A program made the translations under genes and the position numbers. Positions 27,085 through 37,216 of a stretch of 64,000 bases of DNA are shown here, in pieces. Each line of letters opens with the position of its first letter. Position 1 is the stretch's first letter. Origin of the DNA: Propionicicella superfundia DSM 22317 (lineage in GTDB: Bacteria; Actinomycetota; Actinomycetes; Propionibacteriales; Propionibacteriaceae); NCBI RefSeq assembly GCF_000423465.1, contig NZ_KE384020.1, forward strand, positions 363,501 to 427,500. Direction: 5' to 3'. The notes under the pieces are model-generated. The model did not search any database. It was not told where the DNA came from and worked only from the letters and a program-made list of their open reading frames with translations.

Positions 27085-29913
27085 ATGACCGAGACAACCC
27101 GCACCAGCCGTCGCTCCGGCAAGGCGGCTTCCGGGCTCACGATCGCCCGCGTGTTCACCACGCCCGGCGTCCACCCGTACGACGAGGTGACGTGGGAGCG
27201 GCGCGACATCACCCAGACGAACTGGAGGACCGGCGAGACGGTCTTCGAACAGCACGGTGCCGAGTTCCCCGACTTCTGGAGCGTGAACGCGGCCACCATC
27301 GTCACGACGAAGTACTTCCGCGGAGCGCTCAACACTCCCACCCGCGAGACCAGCCTGCGGCAGATCATCGACCGGGTCGTCCAGAAGTACCGGGCCACCG
27401 GAGAGGCCGAGGGCTACTTCGCGACGTCCGACGACGCCGAGGTCTTCGAGCACGAGCTGACCTGGATGCTGCTGCATCAGTACTTCAGCTTCAACTCGCC
27501 CGTGTGGTTCAACGTCGGCACACAGGCCCCGCAGCAGGTGAGCGCGTGCTTCATCTTGTCGGTCGACGACTCGATGGACTCGATCCTGAACTGGTACCGC
27601 GAGGAGGGCTTCATCTTCAAGGGCGGTTCCGGGGCGGGTCTCAACCTGTCGCGCATCCGCTCGTCGAAGGAACTGCTCTCGTCCGGCGGAACCGCCTCCG
27701 GTCCGGTGTCGTTCATGCGGGGCGCCGACGCATCGGCAGGCACCATCAAGTCGGGCGGGGCGACCCGCCGGGCGGCGAAGATGGTCGTGCTCGACGTGGA
27801 CCACCCCGACATCGAAGAGTTCATCGAGACCAAGGCGCGCGAAGAGGACAAGATCCGGGCGCTACGGGACGCCGGCTTCGACATGGATCTCGGCGGCAAG
27901 GACATCGTCTCGGTCCAGTACCAGAACGCCAACAACTCGGTGCGGGTGAGCGACACGTTCATGGAGGCTGTCGAGGAGGGCACGACCTTCGGTCTCACGG
28001 CGCGCATGGACGGCCGCGTCATCGAGGAGGTCGACGCGCGCGGCCTGTTCCACAAGATGGCGAAGGCGGCCTGGGAGTGCGCCGATCCCGGCATCCAGTA
28101 CGACGACACGATCAACGCGTGGCACACCAACCCCGAGAGCGGCCGGATCACGGCGTCCAACCCGTGCTCGGAATACATGAGCCTCGACAACTCGTCGTGC
28201 AACCTGGCGAGCCTCAACCTGCTGAAGTTCCTGCAGGCCGACGGCGCGTTCGACGCCGATACGTTCGTGAAGGCCGTCGAGCTGGTGATCACCGCCATGG
28301 ACATCTCGATCTGCTTCGCGGACTTCCCGACGGAGCCGATCGCCGAGACGACCCGCAACTACCGGCAGCTCGGCATCGGGTACGCCAACCTGGGCGCGCT
28401 GCTGATGGCCTGCGGTCTCGGCTACGACTCCGACGGCGGGCGGGCGCTCGCGGCGGCGATCACCTCCCTCATGACGGCAACGGCCTACCGCCGGTCGGCC
28501 GAACTGGCCGGGATCGTCGGGCCGTACAGCGGGCATGCCCGGAACGCGTCCGCGCACCTGCTGGTGATGCGCAAGCACCAGGTCGCCGACGGCGAGCTCT
28601 CGTCGGTCTCCGAACTCGACCGCCACGTCCACGAGCGGTCCGCGGCGGAGTGGGCGCAGGTGGTGGCGCTGGGACAGAAGTCCGGGTTCCGCAATGCGCA
28701 GGCATCCGTGCTCGCGCCCACCGGAACGATCGGCTTCATGATGGACTGCGACACGACCGGCATCGAGCCCGACTTCTCGCTGGTGAAGTTCAAGAAGCTC
28801 GTCGGCGGTGGTTCCATGCAGATCGTCAACCAGACGATTCCCCAGGCCCTCACGAAGCTGGGATACGGCACCGAGACCGCCGAGGCGATCATCGAGTTCA
28901 TCTCCGAGCACGGGAACGTCGTCGGTGCCCCGGGCCTCAAGCCCGAGCACTACGAGGTCTTCGACACGGCCATGGGACAGCGCGCGATCTCGCCGATGGG
29001 CCACGTTCGGATGATGGCGGCCGTCCAGCCGTTCCTGTCCGGCGCCATCAGCAAGACCGTCAACCTGCCGGAGTCGGCGACGGTCGAGGACATCGCCGAC
29101 GTGTACCTGCAGGGCTGGAAGCTCGGCCTCAAGGCGCTGGCGGTGTACCGCGACAACTGCAAGGTCGGCCAGCCGCTGAGCGATGGCAGCAAGGCCGAGG
29201 AGAAGGCGGCCGAGCCCGAGGTGCGCATCGAGTACCGGCCGCGGCGGCGGCGGCTGCCGAAGTCGCGCGTGTCCCGGACGACCTCGTTCGCCGTCGGCGG
29301 CGCCGAGGGGTACATGACCTCCGGCAACTACGAGGACGGGTCGCTCGGCGAGCTGTTCCTGAAGCTGGGCAAGCAGGGCTCGACCCTGGCCGGTGTCATG
29401 GACGCGTTCTCGATCGCGGTGTCCATCGGGCTGCAGTACGGCGTTCCGCTGGAGAGCTTCGTCCAGAAGTTCACCAACCTGAAGTTCGAGCCGGCCGGCA
29501 TGACCGACGACCCCGACATCCGCATCGCCCAGTCGATCATGGACTACATCTTCCGCCGCCTGTCGCTGGACTACCTGAGCTTCGACGAGCGGTCCGAGCT
29601 CGGCATCTATACAGCAGGGGAGCGGGCGCGGTACGTCGAGACCGGGTCGTACCTGTCCGAGGACGACGAGGCCCAGTTGCTCGAGTCCGAGCAGCTCAAG
29701 AACGACGCGGGTGACAATCTGCGTGTCGACGAGGCCGGGCCCGTGCAGCCGGCGCTGGTGGACGCCCCGATGGTGACGAGCGCCGCCCTGCTGGAGAGTC
29801 TGACCGGCATCACGGTCGACGCGCCGCTGTGCATGACCTGCGGCACCAAGATGCGCCCGAGCGGATCCTGCTACGTCTGCGAGGGCTGCGGGTCGACCAG
29901 CGGCTGCAGCTGA
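27085..29913 (+). CDS. nrdJ: vitamin B12-dependent ribonucleotide reductase (class II)
   Basis: A 942-residue class II reductase that makes deoxyribonucleotides using adenosylcobalamin, independent of oxygen. Landmarks: FNSPVWFNVG and ACFILSVDDSM in the N-terminal part, GGSGAGLNLSRIRS, the active-site NPCSEY near 359-364, APTGTIGFMMDCDTTGIEP, and a C-terminal arm with cysteine pairs (CMTCG, CYVCEGCG) that pass electrons from thioredoxin and may hold zinc. The ATG follows GGAGCAGGAGA. No other reductase is in the window. I found no cobalamin riboswitch upstream. A very strong terminator follows. Confidence 0.96.
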   Translation: MTETTRTSRRSGKAASGLTIARVFTTPGVHPYDEVTWERRDITQTNWRTGETVFEQHGAEFPDFWSVNAATIVTTKYFRGALNTPTRETSLRQIIDRVVQKYRATGEAEGYFATSDDAEVFEHELTWMLLHQYFSFNSPVWFNVGTQAPQQVSACFILSVDDSMDSILNWYREEGFIFKGGSGAGLNLSRIRSSKELLSSGGTASGPVSFMRGADASAGTIKSGGATRRAAKMVVLDVDHPDIEEFIETKAREEDKIRALRDAGFDMDLGGKDIVSVQYQNANNSVRVSDTFMEAVEEGTTFGLTARMDGRVIEEVDARGLFHKMAKAAWECADPGIQYDDTINAWHTNPESGRITASNPCSEYMSLDNSSCNLASLNLLKFLQADGAFDADTFVKAVELVITAMDISICFADFPTEPIAETTRNYRQLGIGYANLGALLMACGLGYDSDGGRALAAAITSLMTATAYRRSAELAGIVGPYSGHARNASAHLLVMRKHQVADGELSSVSELDRHVHERSAAEWAQVVALGQKSGFRNAQASVLAPTGTIGFMMDCDTTGIEPDFSLVKFKKLVGGGSMQIVNQTIPQALTKLGYGTETAEAIIEFISEHGNVVGAPGLKPEHYEVFDTAMGQRAISPMGHVRMMAAVQPFLSGAISKTVNLPESATVEDIADVYLQGWKLGLKALAVYRDNCKVGQPLSDGSKAEEKAAEPEVRIEYRPRRRRLPKSRVSRTTSFAVGGAEGYMTSGNYEDGSLGELFLKLGKQGSTLAGVMDAFSIAVSIGLQYGVPLESFVQKFTNLKFEPAGMTDDPDIRIAQSIMDYIFRRLSLDYLSFDERSELGIYTAGERARYVETGSYLSEDDEAQLLESEQLKNDAGDNLRVDEAGPVQPALVDAPMVTSAALLESLTGITVDAPLCMTCGTKMRPSGSCYVCEGCGSTSGCS

Positions 29914-29930
29914 CCGGTTCGCAGACCGCG

Positions 29931-29967
29931 CACGCGGGCCGGGGACGATTCGTCCCCGGCCCGCGTG
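29931..29967 (+). terminator. strong terminator after nrdJ
   Basis: A perfect 17-bp stem (29931-29947 with 29951-29967, beginning CACGCGGGCCGG) closes on a 3-nt ATT loop, 17 nt after the nrdJ stop. It is the longest perfect stem noted in the window. Confidence 0.8.
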
Positions 29968-30008
29968 CATTCCTGTGCGGAGGTTGTGCGATGTGCTGAG
30001 GTGGGGGC

Positions 30009-32300
30009 ATGGCGTCGCGGTGGCAACGGGTACGGTCCTGGCTGACGGATGAGCCGGGCACGGCCGATCTTTCGCGGCTGGAGCCGGTCGTGGCCCGGGC
30101 CGGCGACCTGGCGACCGGCCTGGCCGGTGTCGCCGATGGCGGCCTGGCCGCGCGGCTGGACGACCTTCCGGCGGATTTCGCCGATTCCGATGCCGGCCTC
30201 GCGGAGTTCCTGGCCGTGCTGCGCGAGTTCGCCGAGCGCAGCGTGGGGCTGCGGCCCTTCGACGTTCAGTTGCGGGCCGCCGCGGCCATGCTGCGGGGAA
30301 CGTCCGTCGAACTCGCGACGGGGGAGGGCAAGACACTGGTCGGGGCGATCGCGGCGGTCGGCCTGGTCCGGGCGGGTCGCCGGGTCCACGTCCTGTCGGC
30401 GAACGACTACCTCGCCGAGCGGGATGCCGGCTGGATGGGTCCGCTGCTCACGGCCGCCGGGGCGAGCGTGGGCTGGGTCGCGTCGCGGCGTCCCCATGCC
30501 GACCGGGTGGAGGCGTACCGCGCCGACGTCGTGTACGTGCCGGTGAGCGAGGCAGGGTTCGACCTGCTGCGCGACAGGGTCCGGTTCGACGTGGCGGACC
30601 TTGTCGGCATTCGCCCCGACGCGGCGATCCTGGACGAGGCCGACGCGGTGCTGCTGGACGAGGCCCGCGTCCCGCTCGTGCTGGCCGGCGAGGCGGCCGC
30701 GGCCGGGGGCGGCGATCGGGAACTGGCCGAGTTCGCCACATCGCTGGCCGAGGGCGTCCACTTCGAGGTCGATGCCGACCGGCGTGCCGTGCACCTGACC
30801 GAGGCCGGGCTGCAGGCCGTCGAGCTCTGGCGGCCCGGCGTGGATCTGTTCGGCGCCGATCACGAACTGCTCACGAGGGTCAACGTGGCGCTGCACGCCG
30901 AGGTCCTTCTCACGCGTGATGTCGACTATGTGATCGCCGACGGGCGGGTGCGGCTGGTCAGTGCCTCGCGCGGCCGGGTGGAGGCCCTGCAGCGGTGGCC
31001 GGAGGGGCTGCAGGAGGCGGTGGAGGCGAAGGAAGCCCTCTCTCCGAGCGCGAGCGTCGAGGTGCTGGATCAGCTCCTGGTCCGTGACCTGGTCGGCCTG
31101 TACTCGTCGGTCGTCGGAATGAGCGCCACGCTCGTTCCTGCCGCCGAGGAACTGGTGGAGTTGTACGACCTGCGCTGCGGGCCGCTGCCGCCGAACCGGC
31201 CCTGCATCCGGATCGACGATCCGGACCGCCTCTTCGAGACGACGGCCGATCGGGACGCCGCCGCGGTGGCGTATGTGGCCGACGTCCACGACGCGGGGCA
31301 GCCCGTGCTCGTCGCAACCCAGTCGATCGCCGAGTCCGAGCGCTTCGCGGGGCTGCTGACGGATCGGGGCCTGGCGCCGGTCGTGCTCAATGCCAAGAAC
31401 GACGCCGAGGAGGCAGGCATCATCGCGCTGGCCGGCACGGTCGGCCGGATCACGGTGTCCACGCAGATGGCGGGCCGAGGCACCGACATCCGGCTCGGAG
31501 AGGGCGCGGCGGCGCTGGGCGGACTGTCCATCGTCGGGCTCGCGCGGTTCCCCAGCGCCCGGCTGGACGGTCAGTTGCGCGGACGGGCCGGGCGGCAGGG
31601 GGATCCGGGCAGGTCGGTCTTCTTCACCAGCCTGGGCGACGACCTCGTGACCGAGCACCTCCCCGATCACCGCCTCCCGGTGCGGGTGCTCGACGACGGA
31701 ACCGTCACCGACCGGCGGCTGCAGGACATCGTCGACCGGGCGCAGCGGATGTCCGATGAGCAGCAGCGGAAGCTGCGCGACCTGTCCCGTCGCTACGGAA
31801 GCCTGCCGGCCCTGCAGCGCAGCGAGCTCCTGGAGCTGCGCGACGCGGTGCTGTCCGGCGATCGCGGCGTGGCCGAGCTCGCCCGGCGCATCCCGGACCG
31901 CCTGGAGACGCTGCGGCGACAGGTGTCGGAGGCCGAACTCGGGCAGGCCGCGCGCACCGCCGTCCTGAGCAGCCTGGACAGGAGGTGGAGCGAACACCTG
32001 GCATACGGCCTCGAACTGCGCGAGGGCATCCATCTGCGCGCCCTCGCCCGCCTCGAACCGCTCGCGGAGTACAACCGGCTGCTCGTGGCGTCCTCCCGGA
32101 CGCTGGCCGAGGACGCGTTGGACGAGGCGGCCGGCCTCGTCGCCGACGCCGAGGTCGTCGGCGACAGGCTCGAACTGGACGAGACCGGCGTGTACCGGCC
32201 GGGCGCCACCTGGACGTACATGGTGACCGACGATCACTTCGGCTCGGAGTGGTCCAGGATCGGCCGGTTCATCGCGCGAGAGGTTCTCGGCCGCGCCTGA
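30009..32300 (+). CDS. secA2: accessory Sec system translocase SecA2
   Basis: A 763-residue SecA-type ATPase. Walker A ATGEGKT is near residue 102, LSANDYLAERD follows, the DEAD-like box is LDEADAVLLDEARVP near 216, and the helicase-like C half has STQMAGRGTDIRLG and GQLRGRAGRQGDPG. It is shorter than housekeeping SecA (about 900), with a reduced helical wing region and no C-terminal zinc-binding cysteines, as in actinobacterial SecA2. These work with the normal SecYEG channel to export a small set of proteins. No secY2 or obvious dedicated substrate lies beside it. ATG follows GAGGTGGGGG. It is monocistronic and converges on the S9 peptidase. Confidence 0.9.
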   Translation: MASRWQRVRSWLTDEPGTADLSRLEPVVARAGDLATGLAGVADGGLAARLDDLPADFADSDAGLAEFLAVLREFAERSVGLRPFDVQLRAAAAMLRGTSVELATGEGKTLVGAIAAVGLVRAGRRVHVLSANDYLAERDAGWMGPLLTAAGASVGWVASRRPHADRVEAYRADVVYVPVSEAGFDLLRDRVRFDVADLVGIRPDAAILDEADAVLLDEARVPLVLAGEAAAAGGGDRELAEFATSLAEGVHFEVDADRRAVHLTEAGLQAVELWRPGVDLFGADHELLTRVNVALHAEVLLTRDVDYVIADGRVRLVSASRGRVEALQRWPEGLQEAVEAKEALSPSASVEVLDQLLVRDLVGLYSSVVGMSATLVPAAEELVELYDLRCGPLPPNRPCIRIDDPDRLFETTADRDAAAVAYVADVHDAGQPVLVATQSIAESERFAGLLTDRGLAPVVLNAKNDAEEAGIIALAGTVGRITVSTQMAGRGTDIRLGEGAAALGGLSIVGLARFPSARLDGQLRGRAGRQGDPGRSVFFTSLGDDLVTEHLPDHRLPVRVLDDGTVTDRRLQDIVDRAQRMSDEQQRKLRDLSRRYGSLPALQRSELLELRDAVLSGDRGVAELARRIPDRLETLRRQVSEAELGQAARTAVLSSLDRRWSEHLAYGLELREGIHLRALARLEPLAEYNRLLVASSRTLAEDALDEAAGLVADAEVVGDRLELDETGVYRPGATWTYMVTDDHFGSEWSRIGRFIAREVLGRA

Positions 32301-32408
32301 TCAGGCCGATCCCGGCTCGTGTCTCCGAAGCCCGGGGCCGCCCCGGCGGCCGCCTCGGGTGGCGAGGCGATGGCATCGTCGTGCAGAGGCCGTCGGGTCG
32401 CTGCGGGG

Positions 32409-34535
32409 TCAGCCCAGGATCTCAGGGTCGTCCCGGTCCTCGTCCAGGACGTGCCGGGCGAGGAAGGCACCGATGGTCTCGTACCAGACGGCGGCGTGCT
32501 GCGGGGCGAGCACCCAGTGGTTCTCATCGGGGAAGGACAAGAAGCGGTGCGGGCTCCGTCCGCTCTCGTCGGCGGGGAGCCCGGACGCCGAGAGCAGCTC
32601 GTACCACAGCCGCAGCCCTTCGCCGACCGGGACGCGGTAGTCGTGGTCTCCGTGGACGACCAGCATGGGCGTCCGGATGTCCGCCACGAACCGGTGCGGC
32701 GAGTTCGCGTGCGCCATCTCGGGGGTCATCTCCTGGCGCCAGTACGACGCGGTGTCGGTCGTCGGGCCGAACTGGTCCAGCGCCCACAGGCCCGCGTGGG
32801 TGACGATCGCCCGGAAGCGGTCGGTGTGGCCCGCGATCCAGTTCGCCATGTATCCGCCGAAGCTCGCTCCCATCGCGGCCGTCCGTGTCGCGTCGATGTC
32901 GGGGCGCGCTGCGACCGCGTCGGTGATCGTCATGAGGTCGGTGAACGGCGCCTGCCCCCACTGTCCCCATCCGCGCTGGACGAACGCCTGCCCGTACCCC
33001 GTGGACAGGGCCGGATCGGGCAGCAGCACCGCATACCCCTGCGCGACCATGAGCCACGGGTTCCAGCGCCAGCTCCACGCGCCCCAGGAGCTCAGGGGCC
33101 CGCCGTGCACCCACAGCAGGAGCGGCGCCGGTGCCGTCACGGAGGCCCCCTCGGGCAACGCCAGCCATCCGTGAACCTCGCACCGGGCCCCGTCGGGATC
33201 GGCGACGGTGACGGACACCGACTCGGCGCGTCCCGGCAGGCCGGGGCGAGGAGCAGGCCCGCGCAGCGGCACGACCGAGGCCGTTGCCCGGGTCGGTCCC
33301 AGGTCGATGCGGACGGGCTCGGCGGGATGCTCGCGGCGCGCGTGCAGGGCGTACAGCGACCGCCCGTCGGGGGCGACCGCGACATCGGTGAACACGCCGT
33401 CGCCGGTCAGCCGGACGACATCCGCGCCGCTCGTCGTCGGAGCGACGGGCACGAGAAACACCGGGCTGTCACCGTGATCGTCGGCGACCGCCACGACGGC
33501 GGAGCCGTCGGGCAGCCAGCCGGCCGGCGTGGGCCAGCGGTCCCACCCGGGAGCGAGCTCGCGTGCTGCCGCTCCATCGCTGCGCGCGATCCACAACGAC
33601 CGGCGGGGGGCCGTCGAGCCCGTGGCCCGGGTCTCACGGGTGAAGGCGACCCAGTGGCCGTCCGGGCCGACGACGGGCGACCCGGCATATCCGCCTCCGG
33701 GTCCCTCGTCGTACAACGTGGTTCGGGCGCCGGTCGCAGTATCGATCCGCACCAGGGTGGCACGCCGGCCTGCGTGGTCCTCGGGGACGACCCACACGGC
33801 CACGACGAAGGTGCCGTCGGGCGCCACGACGACGTCTTCCAGGGCGGCTCCCGCGTCGGGTGTGAGGTCGCGCGTGCCGCGGACGGGCTCGGGATCGCTC
33901 AGCCCGGATCGCCGGTGCGGGCGATCTTCGGCGGCGGGCGGAGGCGGATCGCCCTCGATGACGAACACCCGCGGGTAGCCCGGGCCGAGTTCGTGGTCCC
34001 AGTCGCGCACCGGGTACCCGGTGTGCAGGATCGCCGACGTCCTCGACTCGCGCCGGCGCCGGCGCAACTCCCGTTCGGCGGTCTCGTCCGCCGCGCGCGG
34101 CAGCGTGTCGGCGGTGACCACCACCGTCTCCGTGCGGGACGCCGCCCGGACCGCGGCGATCCCGGCGGGACGTCGTGCGAGGACGTGCGCCTCTCCTCCG
34201 GAGGCCGGCAGTCGCCACACCTGGGCGGCGGGGTCGTCCTGGCCGTCCACGGGGCGCGTCGCGACGAACAGGAGGTCTCCGGCCGACGTGAACACGGGCG
34301 AGGACTCGCCCTTCGCCCCGCGGGTCAGGCGGCGGGACGGCGCGACGCCGGCCGGGTCGACCGCCCACAGCGACGTCGCGTACGCGGTGCGGTCGTCGTC
34401 CGGCGCCTGGACCGCCACGGCCAACCGGGATCCATCCGGGGAGAGGGCGAGGCCGGTGAGCCGGGGGAGGGCCACGTAGCCCTCGAGGTCGGAGAGGGGA
34501 ACGGGTCCCGCGGCGTCGGGGGTGTGAAAGGCCAT
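32409..34535 (-). CDS. prolyl oligopeptidase (S9) family serine peptidase
   Basis: A 708-residue peptidase with no signal peptide, so cytoplasmic. The N-terminal two thirds repeat short beta units of the TolB/propeller type (LALSPDGSRLA, VVAPDGTFVV, GWLPDGSAVV, VAPDGRSLYAL). The C-terminal alpha/beta-hydrolase domain has the nucleophile in GASFGGYM near 558, acid in HGDHDYRVP near 630 and histidine in DENHWV near 672. The HGGP oxyanion segment is also present. This fits the acylaminoacyl-peptidase/dipeptidyl subgroup; substrate unknown. Two starts, 34535 and 34550, are possible and neither has a strong ribosome site. Confidence 0.88.
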   Translation of the reverse strand: MAFHTPDAAGPVPLSDLEGYVALPRLTGLALSPDGSRLAVAVQAPDDDRTAYATSLWAVDPAGVAPSRRLTRGAKGESSPVFTSAGDLLFVATRPVDGQDDPAAQVWRLPASGGEAHVLARRPAGIAAVRAASRTETVVVTADTLPRAADETAERELRRRRRESRTSAILHTGYPVRDWDHELGPGYPRVFVIEGDPPPPAAEDRPHRRSGLSDPEPVRGTRDLTPDAGAALEDVVVAPDGTFVVAVWVVPEDHAGRRATLVRIDTATGARTTLYDEGPGGGYAGSPVVGPDGHWVAFTRETRATGSTAPRRSLWIARSDGAAARELAPGWDRWPTPAGWLPDGSAVVAVADDHGDSPVFLVPVAPTTSGADVVRLTGDGVFTDVAVAPDGRSLYALHARREHPAEPVRIDLGPTRATASVVPLRGPAPRPGLPGRAESVSVTVADPDGARCEVHGWLALPEGASVTAPAPLLLWVHGGPLSSWGAWSWRWNPWLMVAQGYAVLLPDPALSTGYGQAFVQRGWGQWGQAPFTDLMTITDAVAARPDIDATRTAAMGASFGGYMANWIAGHTDRFRAIVTHAGLWALDQFGPTTDTASYWRQEMTPEMAHANSPHRFVADIRTPMLVVHGDHDYRVPVGEGLRLWYELLSASGLPADESGRSPHRFLSFPDENHWVLAPQHAAVWYETIGAFLARHVLDEDRDDPEILG

Positions 34536-34737
34536 GGTCCTGTTTAGCATGTGCCGCCCCGTCGCGGCGGGCGGGGCGAGAACGGGCACTCGGCCGGCAC
34601 GTGTCGGTGCGTGTTCTCGTCGCGCGGGCCACGGGCGGGTCGCCGCCGCCGCGAGGCGCCCGGCGTTCGTGCCTGCCGCCGGTAGACTCTGTGCCGACGT
34701 CGGTCCGGGCTCCGGGCCGTGCCCTTGAGGAGGGTGC

Positions 34738-36249
34738 ATGGGGAAGCTGGCCACCGGGCGTCTGCCCGGCTTGATGGTGGCCGTGGCGGCCGCGCTGGCA
34801 CTGGTGCTGACAGGCTGTTCACCCGCCGCGTCCCCGACGAGCGCCGAGAAGACGCTCACCGTGGGTGCGACACTCGAACCACCGTCGCTCGACCCGACGA
34901 CGAACAGCTCGGCGAGTATTCCTCAGCTTCTGCTGTACAACACGTACCAGACGCTCGTCCGACTCGACAACGCGGGCAACCTGCAGCCGCTGCTGGCCCA
35001 GCGCTGGGACATCAGCACCGACCTGCTCACCTACACCTTCCATCTCGACCCGGCCGCGAAGTTCGCCAGCGGCACGGCGGTGACCGCCGAGGCCGCCGCG
35101 AAGAGCATCGAGCGCATCAAGGATGCCGACACCGTGTCGGTCTGGGCGAACCAGATGGAGGTCGTCGACAGCGCGACGGCGGTCGACACCCACACGCTCC
35201 AGGTGACGCTGTCGCGTCCGAGCAACAACTGGCTGTTCAACATGGCGTCCTCCGCGGGCATCGTGATCGATCCCGACGGGCTGTCGGGCCTGGCCACGCA
35301 GCCCGCCGGCTCCGGCCCGTACGTGCTGGACTCCTGGACACGCGGCGACTCCATCACCTTGAAGCTCAACAAGTCGTACTGGGGGACCCCGCCACGCTAC
35401 GACAAGGTGGTCTTCCGCTACTTCAGCGACGCCAACGCGATGAACGCGGCGATGCTCTCCGGGCAGCTCGACATCATCAGCAACCTGCAGGCCCCGGAGG
35501 CGGTGTCGCAGTTCTCCGACACCTCGAAGTACTCCGTGATCCGCGGGACCACCAACGGTGAGGTCGTGCTCGGCATGAACCATGACGTGGCGGCGCTGTC
35601 CAACCTCAAGGTGCGGCAGGCCATCGCGGCAGCGATCGACAAGAAGGCGCTGTTGGAGACCGTGTGGAACGGGGAGGGGACGCTGATCGGCTCGATGTCG
35701 GTCCCCACCGACCCGTGGTACGAGGATCTCACCGGGGTGAACCCGTACGACCAGGCCAAAGCGAAGAAGCTGCTCTCCGAGGCGGGGTATGCATCGGGGC
35801 TCAGCCTGCGGCTGCGTGTGCCGGCGACCGCGTACGCGCGCAAGTCGGCCGAGTTCGTCGCCAGTTCCCTGAAGCAGGTCGGCATCACGGTCACCATCCA
35901 GGAGCTGCAGTTCGGGGTGTGGTACAGCGACGTCTTCACCAAGGGCGACTATGACCTCACGATCGTGTCGCACGTCGAGGCGCGGGACGTCTTCACCTTC
36001 GCCGACCCCTCGTACTACTGGCACTACGACAACGCGACATTCCAGAAGCTCGTCCAGCAGGCCGATGAGGCCTCGTCCGCCCAGGAGCTGCCGCTCATGA
36101 AACAGGCGGTGAAGCTCCTCGCGACCGATGTCGCCGCCGACTGGCTGTTCGCCCTGCCCAACCTGGTGGTGACCCGTGCGGGGATCACCGGGGTTCCGCA
36201 GAACGCGACCTCCCTCAGCTTCGACGTGACGACGATCGCGTCCAGGTAG
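34738..36249 (+). CDS. ABC importer substrate-binding lipoprotein (family 5, peptide/nickel type)
   Basis: A 503-residue solute-binding lipoprotein. The signal ends in lipobox LTGC with C27. The mature part follows the family 5 pattern: TLTVGATLEPPSLDPT, then YQTLVRLD, LAQRWDIS...LTYTFHL, SGPYVLDSW, VRQAIAAAIDKKAL and AKKLLSEAGY. This family feeds Dpp, Opp and Nik importers. The ligand cannot be told from sequence by eye; the short ATPases encoded downstream fit either a dipeptide or nickel-type system. ATG follows GAGGAGGGTG. TAGACT at 34682-34687 is a possible -10. First of five genes that overlap or nearly touch. Confidence 0.9.
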   Translation: MGKLATGRLPGLMVAVAAALALVLTGCSPAASPTSAEKTLTVGATLEPPSLDPTTNSSASIPQLLLYNTYQTLVRLDNAGNLQPLLAQRWDISTDLLTYTFHLDPAAKFASGTAVTAEAAAKSIERIKDADTVSVWANQMEVVDSATAVDTHTLQVTLSRPSNNWLFNMASSAGIVIDPDGLSGLATQPAGSGPYVLDSWTRGDSITLKLNKSYWGTPPRYDKVVFRYFSDANAMNAAMLSGQLDIISNLQAPEAVSQFSDTSKYSVIRGTTNGEVVLGMNHDVAALSNLKVRQAIAAAIDKKALLETVWNGEGTLIGSMSVPTDPWYEDLTGVNPYDQAKAKKLLSEAGYASGLSLRLRVPATAYARKSAEFVASSLKQVGITVTIQELQFGVWYSDVFTKGDYDLTIVSHVEARDVFTFADPSYYWHYDNATFQKLVQQADEASSAQELPLMKQAVKLLATDVAADWLFALPNLVVTRAGITGVPQNATSLSFDVTTIASR

Positions 36250-36256
36250 GACGTCC

Positions 36257-37216
36257 GTGGCGACGGTGCGCGCGGTCGCCGTCCGGCTGGCGGTGCTCGT
36301 GGGCAGCCTGCTGGTGGCCTCCTTCGTGGTCTTCGCCGTCTGCCAGGCGCTGCCGGGCGACGTGGCGCAGCAGATCCTCGGGGAGCAGGCGACACCCGAG
36401 GCGGTGGACGCGCTGCGGCAGCGGCTCGGGCTGGACCGGCCCTTCCTCGTCCGCTACGCGGCATGGGTCGGCGGGATGCTCAGCGGCGACTTCGGGTCGT
36501 CGTACCTGACCGGGGTCCCCGTGGGCGACCTGATCTGGCCGCGGGTCGCCGTGAGCGCCTGGCTGATCGGACTCGCGCTCCTGCTCACCCCGCTCGTTGC
36601 GCTGCCCCTCGGCCTGGTCGCCGCCGTGTGGCGGCGCCACTGGCAGGGATTCGTCGCCACGGCGGCGTCGCAGGTCGGAATGGCGATTCCGGCGTTCTGG
36701 ACAGGCCTGATGCTCGTCTCGGTGTTCTCGATCAGGCTCGGCTGGCTCCCGGCCAACGGGTACGTCGCGTTCGCCGCGGACCCGGCGGGCTGGGCATCCC
36801 ATCTCGTGCTGCCCGTCGCCTCGCTGACGATCGTCCAGGCGGCCATGCTGACCCGCTACGTCCGGTCGGCTTTCGTCGAGGTGCTCACCGAGGACTATTT
36901 CCGCACCGCGCGCGCCATCGGCTGGCGTCGCATACCGGGGTTGCTGCGGCACGGGCTGCGGAACGTCGCCCTCTCGGTCCTCACGGTCCTGGGGCTGCAA
37001 CTGGCGGCCACGGTGGTGGGCGCGATCGTCATCGAATCGGTCTTCACGCTGCCCGGGCTCGGGTCGCTGCTGCTCACCGCGGTGGGGCAGCGGGATCTTC
37101 AGGTCGTGCAGGGGACGGTCATGCTGCTGGTGGTCACGGTGCTCGTCATCAACGCGCTCGTGGACGTGTCGTACCAGGTGCTCGACCCCCGCGTGCGAAC
37201 GGGGGACCTGCGGTGA
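36257..37216 (+). CDS. ABC importer permease 1 (DppB/NikB type)
   Basis: A 319-residue inner-membrane permease with six predicted helices. The first helix region is VLVGSLLVASFVVFAVCQALPGD, and the LGLDRPFLVRYAAWV loop after it is typical of DppB-type subunits. The EAA-type coupling loop is YFRTARAIGWRRIPGLLRHGLRN near the middle. GTG at 36257 lies 7 nt after the binding-protein stop. Its stop overlaps the next start (TGATG). Expected partner of the second permease. Confidence 0.92.
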   Translation: MATVRAVAVRLAVLVGSLLVASFVVFAVCQALPGDVAQQILGEQATPEAVDALRQRLGLDRPFLVRYAAWVGGMLSGDFGSSYLTGVPVGDLIWPRVAVSAWLIGLALLLTPLVALPLGLVAAVWRRHWQGFVATAASQVGMAIPAFWTGLMLVSVFSIRLGWLPANGYVAFAADPAGWASHLVLPVASLTIVQAAMLTRYVRSAFVEVLTEDYFRTARAIGWRRIPGLLRHGLRNVALSVLTVLGLQLAATVVGAIVIESVFTLPGLGSLLLTAVGQRDLQVVQGTVMLLVVTVLVINALVDVSYQVLDPRVRTGDLR

